Shown: positions 35,888 through 44,950 of the stretch, in pieces | How the letters are laid out: each line of letters starts with the position of its first letter | Numbering within the stretch: position 1 is the first letter of the stretch | Source of the DNA: Neobacillus thermocopriae | GTDB taxonomy: Bacteria > Bacillota > Bacilli > Bacillales > Cytobacillaceae | NCBI RefSeq assembly: GCF_010975035.1 | Contig: NZ_JAAIUV010000018.1 | Location: 1-64,000, forward strand | Direction of reading: 5' to 3' | Length of the DNA: 64,000 nt | Notes under the pieces: generated by a model | What the model saw: the letters and a program-made list of their open reading frames with translations, nothing else | Told to the model about the DNA's origin: nothing | Database searches by the model: none | Program-made: the position numbers and the translations under genes

Positions 35888-36727
35888 TTATGAAGGAAGC
35901 AGGCCGGCAATTTCCAAAAGAGTGAGGACAATCTCAAAAAGAATAAGAATAACGATAATCCATTCGACGAAAAGTCCTCGCATCGAATGGCTGATGGTAG
36001 AAAACCCCTCCATGATGTTATACAATATTTCCGTTTTGCTTTTTAATATTTTATACCGATCGTTTAATTCGAAAAATTCGGTCATGTTATCATAAAATTC
36101 ACTCGCATCGCTGCTTGTCCATGTAATGTCAGGCTTATCCAAAATCATAATATAGGCAAGGGTGTTATACTCGTGGCGGACAATTTTTGCTGTCGTCCTT
36201 GCCAATTCTTTATTACCAATTCTCAAATTCCCTTTTTCCAGCCGATCGATCATGGTCTCAAGTTTATCGAGAATTTTTCCTAGTTGTTCCTCGGTTTTTT
36301 CCAAAGCTACAGATTTCGCAAGGACGGTGGAGATTAATTCTGGATAGAAATCCTCGTATTTAGGCACTAACACATATTCATCATCAAATTCAATTTGTTC
36401 ATTTTCAGCAATGTGAAGACTATAATCATCGGTATACTTGTCAATATTTCTCATGTCAAAATCCGGCTCGAACGAATGGATGAAGGTGAATAAGCGATGG
36501 ATCTTATCTAAGGATGAATGGTTAATAAATACAACGCTCCCAAAAGAAAAAACAAGTACTTGCTCTGATTCCTTTACCTCTTCGTCCAGAATGGAACGTA
36601 AAATATCACCCCTTAAAATTAATGGTTCCTCCCAAGTAAATCTCTTTGGAATCCCGCAGTGAATGGCGATTTTGTTTAAGTCAATTTCATTGGTTATGGC
36701 ATAGGCTTTAAAGGTCATTTCTTTCAT
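35888..36727 (-). CDS. RMD1/YagE-family (DUF155) membrane protein
   Basis: This 279-aa protein has the RMD1/DUF155 layout: an N-terminal soluble domain (AYAITNEIDLNKIA, then VLVFSFGSVVFINH), a helical middle with SVALEKTEEQLGKILDKLE, and one C-terminal membrane helix IVILILFEIVLTLLEIAGLL. The fungal relatives are mitochondrial proteins linked to microtubules or sporulation; bacterial members have no known function. The start follows TAGGTGATCGATC. A SleB-domain gene lies 23 bases upstream on the same strand, so they probably share a transcript. Confidence 0.8.
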   Translation of the reverse strand: MKEMTFKAYAITNEIDLNKIAIHCGIPKRFTWEEPLILRGDILRSILDEEVKESEQVLVFSFGSVVFINHSSLDKIHRLFTFIHSFEPDFDMRNIDKYTDDYSLHIAENEQIEFDDEYVLVPKYEDFYPELISTVLAKSVALEKTEEQLGKILDKLETMIDRLEKGNLRIGNKELARTTAKIVRHEYNTLAYIMILDKPDITWTSSDASEFYDNMTEFFELNDRYKILKSKTEILYNIMEGFSTISHSMRGLFVEWIIVILILFEIVLTLLEIAGLLPS

Positions 36728-36750
36728 GATCGATCACCTAATCCTGGGAA

Positions 36751-37356
36751 TTATTTTTTAAAAACATGGTTGCCAATAACGAGTGTAGTTGCTCTTGAAT
36801 CGAGCCAGCGACTGGTAGCAATATCCGGATTATAAAAATACAGTGAATCCGCTGCCAAATACCTATGTTCATTTATTGCCTCATGAACGGCTTGAATGGA
36901 TTCCTGATCAGCTGGTTGGTTGATTTTCCCATTCATGACAGGTTGGAATTGATTTTTTTGATAAATAACTTCTTTAATGGTGTCTGGAAATTTAGGACTA
37001 GCTACTCTATTTAGAACGACACATGCAACGGCTATTTTCCCTCGAAAGGGTTCGATTTCCGCTTCTGCCCGAACTAGTCTTGCAAGCAAATCTATTTCGC
37101 GTTTGGAATATCCTACTTTTATTTCCGGAGCATTTGAAGGTGAAGCTTCTGATTTTATAGTATGGACCATTTCTCCAGCATATATAAGATCGAGGTTCTG
37201 AATGGGTGAATCCATTATGGCCAAATTTTCTAATGGGGTGGACAGTTCACGGCTGATATTTGAAATGATTTCATCCCTTTGAATAATGGATGCATGAACA
37301 GGAGAGACCATTGATAGGCTTAAAATAATTGCTAGAGTCGCTAAAAGTTTTTTCAA
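36751..37356 (-). CDS. Cell wall hydrolase, SleB catalytic domain
   Basis: This 201-aa secreted protein has the Hydrolase_2 (SleB/CwlJ) domain in its C-terminal half: DLLARLVRAEAEIEP with the catalytic Glu, GKIAVACVVLNRVASPKFP, VIYQKNQFQPV and DSLYFYNPDIATSRW. These enzymes are lytic transglycosylases that attack spore cortex peptidoglycan. No peptidoglycan-binding repeats are present, unlike full SleB, so it may act on the vegetative wall or in a sporulation step. The TTG at 37356 follows GGAGGAAATACGA and gives a clean signal peptide (KKLLATLAIILSLSM ... HA). The longer frame upstream is less likely. Confidence 0.85.
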   Translation of the reverse strand: MKKLLATLAIILSLSMVSPVHASIIQRDEIISNISRELSTPLENLAIMDSPIQNLDLIYAGEMVHTIKSEASPSNAPEIKVGYSKREIDLLARLVRAEAEIEPFRGKIAVACVVLNRVASPKFPDTIKEVIYQKNQFQPVMNGKINQPADQESIQAVHEAINEHRYLAADSLYFYNPDIATSRWLDSRATTLVIGNHVFKK

Positions 37357-37519
37357 ATCGTATTTCCTCCATGTTCTATTCCACATAAATCATTGTTTTT
37401 TCAATGACTATGAATGTTTTTAATAGAATAGAATTACATTTTTGTTACATAGATTTTTAAAGATAGGAAATAGGTTTATTACGTTTTAGAGTAGAGGATC
37501 AAAGGAGGGAGATTTATTT

Positions 37520-37621
37520 ATGAAGGAATATCGAAAGATGAGAATAAAAAATGGCGTAAACCCTTCCAATCAAATAGAAGATTCACGCCATTTTTTCGTA
37601 TCCATTATAATATTCATTTAA
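37520..37621 (+). CDS. Doubtful small ORF overlapping a terminator (33 aa)
   Basis: ATG at 37520 has a strong AAAGGAGGGAG eight bases upstream and opens 33 codons. However, the reading frame runs through the inverted repeat that serves as the guaC terminator, and the product ends in a short hydrophobic tail (FFVSIIIFI). It could be a tiny membrane peptide or a chance frame. The ribosome binding site is the only support. Confidence 0.25.
   Translation: MKEYRKMRIKNGVNPSNQIEDSRHFFVSIIIFI
37546..37596. terminator. Terminator of guaC
   Basis: Twelve-base-pair perfect stem AAAAAATGGCGT/ACGCCATTTTTT with a 27-base loop, giving T6 on both strands. It lies 32 bases past the guaC stop on the minus strand. 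Confidence 0.8.
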
Positions 37622-37627
37622 AATACA

Positions 37628-38614
37628 TTAGTAGATGATTCGGTCGCCGTTAAAGATCGAGTTCTTAACGATTACATAGTCAACCGTGCGAATGTCTTTT
37701 AATTTGTTTCCACCCGCGTAAGAAATAGAGGATTGAAGGTCTTGCTCCATTTCAATCAATGTATCGATAATTGGGCCTTTGTATTCTACATACATTTTTT
37801 TGCCCTCTACATTTTTTCTTTCGCCTTTTTGATACTCTGAAGCAGATCCGAAATATTCTTTATACGTTTTTCCATCTCTAATCACAGTTTCACCAGGAGA
37901 TTCTTCATGACCGGCAAACAAAGAACCAATCATGACCATGGTGGCACCAAATCGTATGGATTTTGCGATATCTCCGTGTGTACGAATTCCACCATCGGCG
38001 ATAATCGGTTTGCTTGCCGCTTTTGCACACCATCTAAGAGCCGCTAACTGCCAGCCACCAGTACCAAATCCTGTTTTAATCTTTGTAATACATACTTTCC
38101 CTGGTCCAATTCCAACTTTTGTAGCATCTGCACCAGCATGTTCGAGTTCTCTTACGGCTTCTGGAGTACCTACATTACCAGCAATGACAAAGCTTTTCGG
38201 TAAATGATTTTTAATATGTTTAATCATTTCAATAACTGAATTGGAGTGGCCGTGAGCAATGTCGATCGTAATGAATTCGGGTGTAAGATTTTCCTCTGCC
38301 AATTGTTTAATGAATTCAAACTCACCTTCTTTAACTCCCACACTGATCGATGCAATGAGACCGCGAGATTGCATATCCTTAACAAAGGCAAGCCGTTTTT
38401 CCGGTTGAAAGCGATGCATAATATAGAAATACCCATTTTCAGCTAAAAATGCCGCTAACTTTTCATCAATAATCGTCTGCATGTTAGCTGGGACCACAGG
38501 TAATTTAAATGTATGTCCACCAAATTCAACAGTGGTATCACATTCTGAACGACTTTTGACAATCGATTTTGCCGGAATTAATTGAATATCTTCGTAATCA
38601 AATACTAAATCCAT
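37628..38614 (-). CDS. guaC: GMP reductase
   Basis: This 328-aa enzyme deaminates GMP to IMP with NADPH, linking guanine and adenine nucleotide pools. It is of the short, CBS-free IMPDH/GMPR family. Motifs are [25 protein letters not shown], the catalytic-Cys loop [15 protein letters not shown] and [15 protein letters not shown]. The Cys-Ile-Thr context and the presence of [12 protein letters not shown] mark GuaC rather than GuaB. Upstream PurBox-like sites suggest PurR repression, as for the Bacillus subtilis gene. The start follows GTTTAGGGGTGTTTTTTC. Confidence 0.95.
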   Translation of the reverse strand: MDLVFDYEDIQLIPAKSIVKSRSECDTTVEFGGHTFKLPVVPANMQTIIDEKLAAFLAENGYFYIMHRFQPEKRLAFVKDMQSRGLIASISVGVKEGEFEFIKQLAEENLTPEFITIDIAHGHSNSVIEMIKHIKNHLPKSFVIAGNVGTPEAVRELEHAGADATKVGIGPGKVCITKIKTGFGTGGWQLAALRWCAKAASKPIIADGGIRTHGDIAKSIRFGATMVMIGSLFAGHEESPGETVIRDGKTYKEYFGSASEYQKGERKNVEGKKMYVEYKGPIIDTLIEMEQDLQSSISYAGGNKLKDIRTVDYVIVKNSIFNGDRIIY

Positions 38615-38627
38615 GAAAAAACACCCC

Positions 38628-38690
38628 TAAACACGAACATTAAATTGAAGTTTGGTAAAAATTATTCGTACATTTGTAATGTACCGTATT
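38628..38690 (-). promoter_or_regulatory. PurBox-like sites upstream of guaC
   Basis: On the plus strand AAACACGAACATTAAA (38630-38645) matches the PurR box core CGAACA with AT flanks, and the related ATTCGTACATTTGTAATGTACCG (38668-38690) contains an inverted CGTACAT/ATGTACCG pair. PurR operators usually contain two boxes with similar spacing. The first match is good, the second imperfect. Confidence 0.5.
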
Positions 38691-38909
38691 TTATTCAATA
38701 TGTCAAAGACTTTTTAGTTATATGTGTTAAGGGGGTAATTTTATACATATTCAGATTGTTCACCTTTGGCCATGATAATGATTGGGTTTCTTCATGGATA
38801 GAGAGAAATATTTTTATAAAAATGTTTGGGGACAAGGTTATTTTTTAAAAGAAAAAGTCTATTTTCGTACATACATGAGTATTAGTTATAGTAGTGAGGA
38901 GGCGATTGA

Positions 38910-40019
38910 GTGAAAACAATTGGCATCTTAGGTGTTGGTCAAGCAGGCGGTAATATCGCTGAAATAGCATCTACAATGGGCTTTCAAACCGCCCTAATCA
39001 ATACGAATCAACGAGATGGGGCTGTTAATACTAAAGTAGAAAAAAAGTATTTCGTACCAGGTTATAATGGTGCAGGGCAGGATCGGTCAGTTGGCTTGCG
39101 GGCAGTTCATGAACATTATCGGGAAATGATTGACTTTGTCAAAAAATCCTTTAAAAACATTAAACTATTATTAGTAGCCTTTTCTACGGATGGTGGAACT
39201 GGATCAGGGATGAGTCCACTTTTAATCGATATTTTATTGGATCAATTGCCAGGCGTTCATGTGGGGGCTATTGCCATCCTACCTGAGCGTAACGTTTTAG
39301 CTGGGAACCGAATTAATGCGGCTGAATGTATTGAACAAATTTCAAAGATTGAAGGCATTTCTTCGGTATTTTTGGTGGACAACGATCAAATGCGTAAGAC
39401 AAATCCACAATCTAGTAAACAAGACATTTATCTTTCTTCTAATCGTCAAGTCATGGAGGCCATTTCACATGTACTGGATATTACACAAAAAAGTTCGTTT
39501 TATGGGAATTTTGATGAAACGGATTTAATGAATATTCTAAATACAAGAGGGGTAACCATGATTTGTTCAGCAACGGTGACCGATGCAAAAACGACGGCAG
39601 ATGTTTCCAAATTGATCCAGCGTTCATGGGCGAAGTCGATTTTTTGCCCGGTTGATACAGTGGGGGTTATTCGTGCAGGGCTCATTTATGAAGGCCCTGA
39701 ATCAATGGCAAAATTGATTAATGTGCCGTCTATATTTGAGGGAATTGGAGAACCAGTGGAATTGTTTGAGGGGACATATATCACGGAAGGTGACCCAACG
39801 ATTACCACCATTTTAGCAGGTCTTTCCTTCCCGAGACATCGTTTACAATCACTGGAAGAATCGCTTGAAAAAAATAAAGAGAGGCTTCAGTTCCTAATTA
39901 AAAAAGAACATACAGAGAAGTATGAATCCAAAATTGCTTGGGCCTCTAATTTAAAAGCTAAAGCACCAGAAAGGAAATCTGGAAATCTAACTGCCAAACT
40001 TTCAAAATATCAAAAATAA
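38910..40019 (+). CDS. TubZ/FtsZ-like GTPase
   Basis: This 369-aa protein is of the tubulin/FtsZ superfamily. The nucleotide-binding start GILGVGQAGGNIAEIA and the tubulin signature FSTDGGTGSGMSP near residue 95 are clear. It is not FtsZ: it lacks the GGGTGTGAAP form and the conserved C-terminal FtsA/ZipA-binding peptide, ending instead in a Lys-rich tail. Closest in style are TubZ/RepX proteins, which move plasmids and phages, but here it sits in what looks like chromosome beside guaC. No TubR-like repressor or iteron centromere is visible upstream. AGTGAGGAGGCGATTGA precedes the GTG start. Confidence 0.85.
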   Translation: MKTIGILGVGQAGGNIAEIASTMGFQTALINTNQRDGAVNTKVEKKYFVPGYNGAGQDRSVGLRAVHEHYREMIDFVKKSFKNIKLLLVAFSTDGGTGSGMSPLLIDILLDQLPGVHVGAIAILPERNVLAGNRINAAECIEQISKIEGISSVFLVDNDQMRKTNPQSSKQDIYLSSNRQVMEAISHVLDITQKSSFYGNFDETDLMNILNTRGVTMICSATVTDAKTTADVSKLIQRSWAKSIFCPVDTVGVIRAGLIYEGPESMAKLINVPSIFEGIGEPVELFEGTYITEGDPTITTILAGLSFPRHRLQSLEESLEKNKERLQFLIKKEHTEKYESKIAWASNLKAKAPERKSGNLTAKLSKYQK

Positions 40020-40040
40020 CATCTTATAAAAATGAAACAG

Positions 40041-40081
40041 AGAGGGGTTTATACTCAATAGGAGTATATACCCTCTTTTTT
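40041..40081 (+). terminator. Terminator after the TubZ-like gene
   Basis: Stem AGAGGGgttTATACTC/GAGTATAtacCCTCT with T6; a small internal mismatch is present. Confidence 0.85.
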
Positions 40082-40253
40082 ATGGGCCGTTTTCGTAACC
40101 TCTATTGCTATAAATTTCAAATTTTTATTAATATAGAATTAAATTGACAGAAAATGGAAATTAATGAAAAATCAGCTAGTTTTGAAAGATAACTAATTAT
40201 AGTTAGAAAGATAGATATGAAACACAAAAACTATACAAGTTGGAGGAAGAAAC

Positions 40254-40441
40254 GTGAAAAATCACTCATCCATCATAATTGGTCTTTTACAAATAAAGGG
40301 AATGTTAACAATGAATATAGGTATGAATTAGTTCCTGCAAATGAAAATCATATGATTATTTTAGATAGGAAAACGGGTGAATATTGGACTAAGTTTATAC
40401 CGAGTGAAGAAGGTCCTACAAATTGGGAAAAAGGCGATTGA
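40254..40441 (+). pseudogene. Frameshifted small membrane-anchored protein gene
   Basis: A GTG at 40254 with GGAGGAAGAAAC upstream opens a frame that reads KNHSSIIIGLLQIKG and stops after 25 codons. In the next frame, the downstream bases encode a convincing domain, YRYELVPANENHMIILDRKT followed by GEYWTKFIPSEEGPTNWEKG, which is a common C-terminal part of small Bacillus proteins with an N-terminal membrane anchor. The best reading is one gene with a single-base frameshift around 40290-40310. An open frame from ATG 40217 gives the domain without an anchor and has a poor ribosome binding site. If that start is used, the gene could still be intact. Confidence 0.55.
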
Positions 40442-40458
40442 CCATTAGATTAAAATGC

Positions 40459-40488
40459 AAAAACCACCTTGATTTTAGGTGGTTTTTA
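40459..40488 (+). terminator. Terminator
   Basis: Stem AAAAACCACCT/AGGTGGTTTTT with TGATTTT loop. It ends the transcript of the frameshifted small gene. The next 540 bases to the vanR-like gene contain only a doubtful 34-codon minus-strand frame (40659-40763) and, out of frame with it, a further coding-like stretch, perhaps gene remains. Confidence 0.85.
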
Positions 40489-41027
40489 TACTTCTTTATG
40501 CATGGTTGATGTCTTTCTTTCCAAGAAGTATTTGTCTTATATGAACCCTATCACTTTTGGAATCTTTTTATAATCGTCAGCAGTACAAGTACCTAATACA
40601 TTAAATGTGTAAAGGAAATCACCTATTGTATTATTTATCTCTTCTGCTTTTACACGCCTCAACGACCGATTTTATCTTCCATGTTCTCTTCATTTTTTCT
40701 GAGATCTTTTCTTCTTGCAATTTCATAGACATGAATCGTTATACGAGATCTCCACTTTTTCATGCAGAGGTAAACTAGAAAAATCGACTAAACAGACTGC
40801 TTTTTTCTTTGAATTAGTATATAACTATGATTAGGTTTGAAGCTGGGTTTATAATAAATAACTTTCATGCTTGGATGTCTACAGTACAAACTGACTGATA
40901 ACCGATCGTCGTGTACAATAATATTTGGACAACAGGTTGCTATCAATTTTACATTAGAAGCCAGTGGGAAAAAATTTTGATATAGAAAAGAGAACCGTTC
41001 ATTAATTGAGTAGGAGGATGGATCACT

Positions 41028-41720
41028 GTGAGCGATAAAATACTTGTGGTCGATGATGAACATGAAATTGCCGATTTGGTTGAGCTATATTTGAAAAACG
41101 AAAATTACACGGTTTATAAATTTTATACGGCCGAAGAAGCATTGGAATGCATAAAAACTATGGATCTGGACCTTGCCATTTTGGATATCATGCTTCCTGG
41201 TACAAGTGGTTTAACTATCTGTCAAAAAATAAGGGAGAACCACACGTATCCCATTATTATGTTAACGGCGAAGGATTCAGAAATTGATAAGATTACAGGA
41301 CTGACGATGGGAGCGGACGATTATATAACAAAACCCTTTCGCCCATTAGAGTTAGTGGCTCGAGTGAAAGCACAGTTGCGTCGATACAAACAATACAATG
41401 GAGGAATCGAGCAGAACGAAAATGTGATTGTTCACTCTGGAATTGTGATTAATAAAGACACCCATGAATGTTTTCTGAACGAGAAGCCTTTATCCCTTAC
41501 TCCGACTGAATTTGCCATCCTGCGAATTCTTTGTGAAAACAAGGGGAAAGTGGTAAGTTCTGAGCAGCTCTTCCATGAAATCTGGGGAGATGAATATTTC
41601 AGCAAGAGCAACAACACGATTACTGTACATATCAGACATTTGCGCGAAAAAATGAACGACCGAAGTGATCATCCTAAGTATATTAAAACCGTTTGGGGAG
41701 TTGGATATAAGATTGAATAA
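41028..41720 (+). CDS. vanR: VanR-like OmpR-family response regulator
   Basis: This 230-aa regulator has a receiver domain with D9-D10, phospho-acceptor D53 (LAILDIMLPG) and K in YITKPFRPLEL, then a winged-helix output domain with LTPTEFAILRILCENKG and HIRHLREKMND. It is closest in style to VanR of the vancomycin systems. It should bind DNA when phosphorylated by the histidine kinase next door and probably drives the vanY/vanZ-like genes. GTG start with TAGGAGGATGGATCACT. The stop overlaps the kinase start by eight bases. Confidence 0.88.
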   Translation: MSDKILVVDDEHEIADLVELYLKNENYTVYKFYTAEEALECIKTMDLDLAILDIMLPGTSGLTICQKIRENHTYPIIMLTAKDSEIDKITGLTMGADDYITKPFRPLELVARVKAQLRRYKQYNGGIEQNENVIVHSGIVINKDTHECFLNEKPLSLTPTEFAILRILCENKGKVVSSEQLFHEIWGDEYFSKSNNTITVHIRHLREKMNDRSDHPKYIKTVWGVGYKIE

Positions 41721-42852
41721 TAAAAATAGGTATAAAAAAAACGATTATTTCAAACTGAAACGGAAACTTAACCAATATTTCCTTGTGACAGTAGTAACAG
41801 CCATTGTATTCGTATTAATATTACGTTTTCTTGCCTGGCGACGTGTTGGGGACGGGATTGTAAGTTTATTAGAACACATGTTTTACTTAGATCACGTGCA
41901 AGCGTTAATGCTTTATCATTATACAATTCGGAATAATTTAGAAGTGATAATCTTTGTGGCGATTATCATCAGTATTCTTATTCTTTTTCGTTTCATGCTT
42001 TCAAAATTTGTAAAATACTTTGATGAAATCAATGCTGGTATTGATATACTTATTCATAACGAAGAGAAAAACATCGAGATGTCTGAAGAAATGGGGTTCA
42101 TGGAACAGAAGCTTAATACATTAAAACAGACACTTGAAAAGCGAGAGCAAGATGCAAGGTTGGCTGAACAACGAAAAAATGATCTTGTGTTATACTTGGC
42201 GCACGATATTAAAACTCCCCTCACATCTGTTATCGGTTATCTGAGTTTACTTGACGAGGCGCCAGACATGCCTGTAGAGCAAAAGGCAAAATATGTACGT
42301 ATCACATTGGATAAAGCCCATCGACTAGACCAACTAATCGATGAATTTTTTGAGATTACTCGGTATAACCTTCAAGAGATCCCACTTACGAAAAAACAAA
42401 TCGATCTATACTATATGCTAGTTCAGATGACCGATGAATTTTATCCCCAGCTTGCTGCAAAAGGGAAACAGACGGTCATCCATGCTCCTGAGGATTTGAC
42501 TGTATTCGGGGATCCCGATAAGTTGGCAAGGGTCTTTAACAATATATTGAAAAACGCTGCTGCGTATAGTGAAAACAACACGATCATTGAAATCCATGCT
42601 GGTCTCAAGGGGAGGATGGTTTCAATCGAGTTCAAGAACACTGGAAGCATCCCTAAAGATAAACTTACCACCATATTTGAAAAATTTTATCGGCTGGATA
42701 CGGCACGATCCTCTGAAAAAGGAGGATCCGGTCTCGGTTTAGCCATAGCGAAGGAAATCGTGATTGCCCACGATGGGCGTATTTATGCGGACAGTGATGG
42801 CAAACATACGATCTTTACAGTAGAACTTCCTGTCATATCAGAGCAAACTTAG
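41713..42852 (+). CDS. vanS: VanS-like sensor histidine kinase
   Basis: This 379-aa membrane kinase has two membrane helices (about residues 23-39 and 78-95) around a roughly 37-residue extracellular loop, then a linker, the H-box LAHDIKTPLTSVIGYL with His at 164, N-box NNILKNAAAYSENN, G1 and F regions, and GGSGLGLAIAKEIV. Length and topology fit VanS of the VanB-independent short-sensor type (VanA/VanS-like). The TTG at 41713 overlaps the end of vanR and is the start I favour. Glycopeptides or cell wall stress are the likely signal, from family knowledge. Confidence 0.87.
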   Translation: MNNKNRYKKNDYFKLKRKLNQYFLVTVVTAIVFVLILRFLAWRRVGDGIVSLLEHMFYLDHVQALMLYHYTIRNNLEVIIFVAIIISILILFRFMLSKFVKYFDEINAGIDILIHNEEKNIEMSEEMGFMEQKLNTLKQTLEKREQDARLAEQRKNDLVLYLAHDIKTPLTSVIGYLSLLDEAPDMPVEQKAKYVRITLDKAHRLDQLIDEFFEITRYNLQEIPLTKKQIDLYYMLVQMTDEFYPQLAAKGKQTVIHAPEDLTVFGDPDKLARVFNNILKNAAAYSENNTIIEIHAGLKGRMVSIEFKNTGSIPKDKLTTIFEKFYRLDTARSSEKGGSGLGLAIAKEIVIAHDGRIYADSDGKHTIFTVELPVISEQT

Positions 42853-42912
42853 GAAAAAATGAATCGTTTCTTCACTTTTTCTTAAGAATTTATCCATTAA
42901 ATATTAAAAAAC

Positions 42913-42960
42913 AGCTCGTTCTTTTTCGGTAATCTAAATACCGTAGGAACGAGCTTTTTT
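42913..42960 (+). terminator. Terminator after vanS-like gene
   Basis: Outer stem AGCTCGTTC/GAACGAGCT with an inner TCGGTA/TACCGT stem, T6. The 310 bases from here to vanY hold only broken reading frames (for example an ATG frame that stops after eight codons at 43036), which look like the remains of a gene. Confidence 0.85.
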
Positions 42961-43271
42961 CATTGCACTAAAATCGATACTTAAGTTGATACAAAGATAT
43001 CAAGCCCAAACAAAGAACAAGAATAGGGGGCATGAAATGATTACGAAAAAAATTCATTATTGACAATGGTTGGGTTTCGAGAAAATAACTGTATTTCTTT
43101 TACAGAAATAGAGGTTAATGGTGAAAAATATCGATATTCCCATGTATGGATGTGAAAAGGACGAGGGGAAATGATTTCATGATTTTTCATCCCTATCATG
43201 ACAAGTTCATCTATATTTGAAACCCAACATAAAGTTCGCGTTTGGTAATTACTGAAGGAGAGGAAACATAA

Positions 43272-44192
43272 ATGAAATAGGTAGTTTTAATCTTGTTATT
43301 TTTTTTGTGTCTGAGTTTCTATTTTTTTGATCAAGCACCGATTTTTCAGAATCAAATAGAAATGAAGGATCATAATCAAAATGACGAAAATCCATTTGAT
43401 AACGAAGGGATTTCTAAAAATACTCAATCCATAACGATTAAAAAAGAACAAATCTATCAAGGAAACCTACTATTAATTAACAGTAAATATCCGATTCATA
43501 AAGAAGGAATCAAGTCAGATATCGTAAATTTAGCTAAATATAACGAATTAATGAATGGATATGGGTTGAAAGATGCGAATATTTTTTTATCAAAAGAAAT
43601 GGCGGAAAAATTTTCAGAGATGGTCAAAGATGCGGAAAAGGAAGGGGTTCGTCACTATATGATCAATAGTGGCTATCGTAACTTTGATGAGCAAAATCGT
43701 CTTTACCATGAAATGGGGGCTAGTTATGCCTTACCAGCAGGGTATAGTGAACATAATTCGGGCTTATCACTTGATGTAGGATCAAGTTTGTCAAAAATGG
43801 AGCATGCACCTGAAGGAAAGTGGCTAGAAAATAATGCTTGGAAATACGGCTTTATTTTAAGATATCCAAAGGACAAAACGAAAGTAACTGGAATTCAATA
43901 TGAACCATGGCATATTCGCTATGTTGGACTGCCACACAGTGTGATTATGAAGGAAAAAAACTTTGCTTTAGAAGAATATTTGGAATACTTGAAAGAACAA
44001 AAGTCGGTTTCCATCACCATACTCGGTAAAAAATATGAGATTTCTTATTACCCGGTAACGAAAGATAGTACGATACATGTCCCCTCCCATCTTTATTATG
44101 AGATATCAGGCAACAATATGGATGGGGTTATTGTGACCATGTATTCTAGTAGAACACATACGAATGTCAGGGAGGGAAGGGAGGCGGAATGA
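43272..44192 (+). pseudogene. vanY: VanY-like D,D-carboxypeptidase with stop at codon 3
   Basis: A strong GAAGGAGAGGAAAC ribosome binding site precedes ATG AAA TAG (43272-43280), after which the same frame continues VVLILLFFLCLSFYFFDQ, a typical signal anchor, and then the entire enzyme. One change, AAG/AAA to TAG, thus separates the start from the rest. The body is a complete M15B (VanY) metallopeptidase: INSGYRNFDEQNRLY, YSEHNSGLSLDVG with zinc ligands His and Asp, and EPWHIRYVG with the third ligand. It would trim the terminal D-Ala from peptidoglycan precursors. Reinitiation at TTG 43293 could still give a product with a shorter anchor, so inactivation is likely but not certain. Confidence 0.75.
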
Positions 44193-44773
44193 ATAGAATA
44201 ATTAAGAAGGTCATAAACAAACTCATTTTACTATCGCTATTTGTCATATATTTGTATGGGTTACTTAGAATCATTCTATTTAAATTTCATTGGATGGATA
44301 TGGCCCTTCTTTGGCATCACTTTGAGCGGACTCTTGGGAACCCTGACCGTCTAATTTACCAGTTGAAAAGCGGCAATTATATCCCGTTTCAAACCATATT
44401 TATCAACATCCATAGTCTATCAGTGCTGCGTGATTTCAGTAATTTGTTTGGGAATATTGCTTTGTTCATACCCTTTGGAATATTTCTTGTACTTTTATCT
44501 AAAAATAAAGGGATATCATTTAAAAGTGTATTTGTTCTATCTCTCGGTTTAAGTTTCGTCTTGGAATGCTTACAAGTTGTTTCTTCTCTCGGGATTTTTG
44601 ATGTAGATGATCTCTTACTAAACACTACTGGGGGATTGCTTGGCTATTTTGCCATCAAGCTTTATGACAGGATTTATACGAAATTAAAAATACATCAATT
44701 AAACATTGACAGAGATAGTGCAGAAATTCAAGAAATAAAAAATAAGGAGGAAGGTGCACCATACTCTAAATAG
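44189..44773 (+). CDS. vanZ: VanZ-family membrane protein
   Basis: This 194-aa membrane protein has the VanZ layout of four or five helices. Motifs are YIPFQTIF, the NLFGNIALFIPFGI helix, FVLECLQVVSSLGIFDVDDLLLNT and GGLLGYFAIKL. VanZ proteins give low-level teicoplanin resistance or act on surface lipids; the mechanism is not settled. Its ATG overlaps the vanY stop (ATGA), so translation depended on vanY. If vanY is broken upstream at codon 3, polar effects on this gene are possible. The C-terminal basic tail of about 30 residues is longer than in many homologues. Confidence 0.87.
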   Translation: MNRIIKKVINKLILLSLFVIYLYGLLRIILFKFHWMDMALLWHHFERTLGNPDRLIYQLKSGNYIPFQTIFINIHSLSVLRDFSNLFGNIALFIPFGIFLVLLSKNKGISFKSVFVLSLGLSFVLECLQVVSSLGIFDVDDLLLNTTGGLLGYFAIKLYDRIYTKLKIHQLNIDRDSAEIQEIKNKEEGAPYSK

Positions 44774-44793
44774 GGTATGGTTATTCTTTTTTT
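44758..44793 (+). terminator. Terminator after vanZ-like gene
   Basis: Stem ACCATAC/GTATGGT overlapping the end of the coding region, followed four bases later by T7. Confidence 0.75.
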
Positions 44794-44950
44794 AATACGA
44801 GATCTAGGTCCCAAGGTCCATTATGTTTTGTCTAGGTTATCGATATAATAAAATGGAGTAGCCAAAACGATTGTCTTATCTTTCAGACCTTATTTTACGA
44901 ACGGCCTAAATTAGTATTGGAAAATCTTATTTTTACTAAAGGGTGTTTTT

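Noticed and set aside
40659..40763. 34-codon minus-strand frame beginning MKKWRSRITI
   Set aside because: No ribosome binding site; only possible as gene remains together with an out-of-frame stretch next to it, so mentioned but not called.
40788..41063. 91-codon minus-strand frame before vanR
   Set aside because: No ribosome binding site, overlaps the vanR start and has no recognisable domain.
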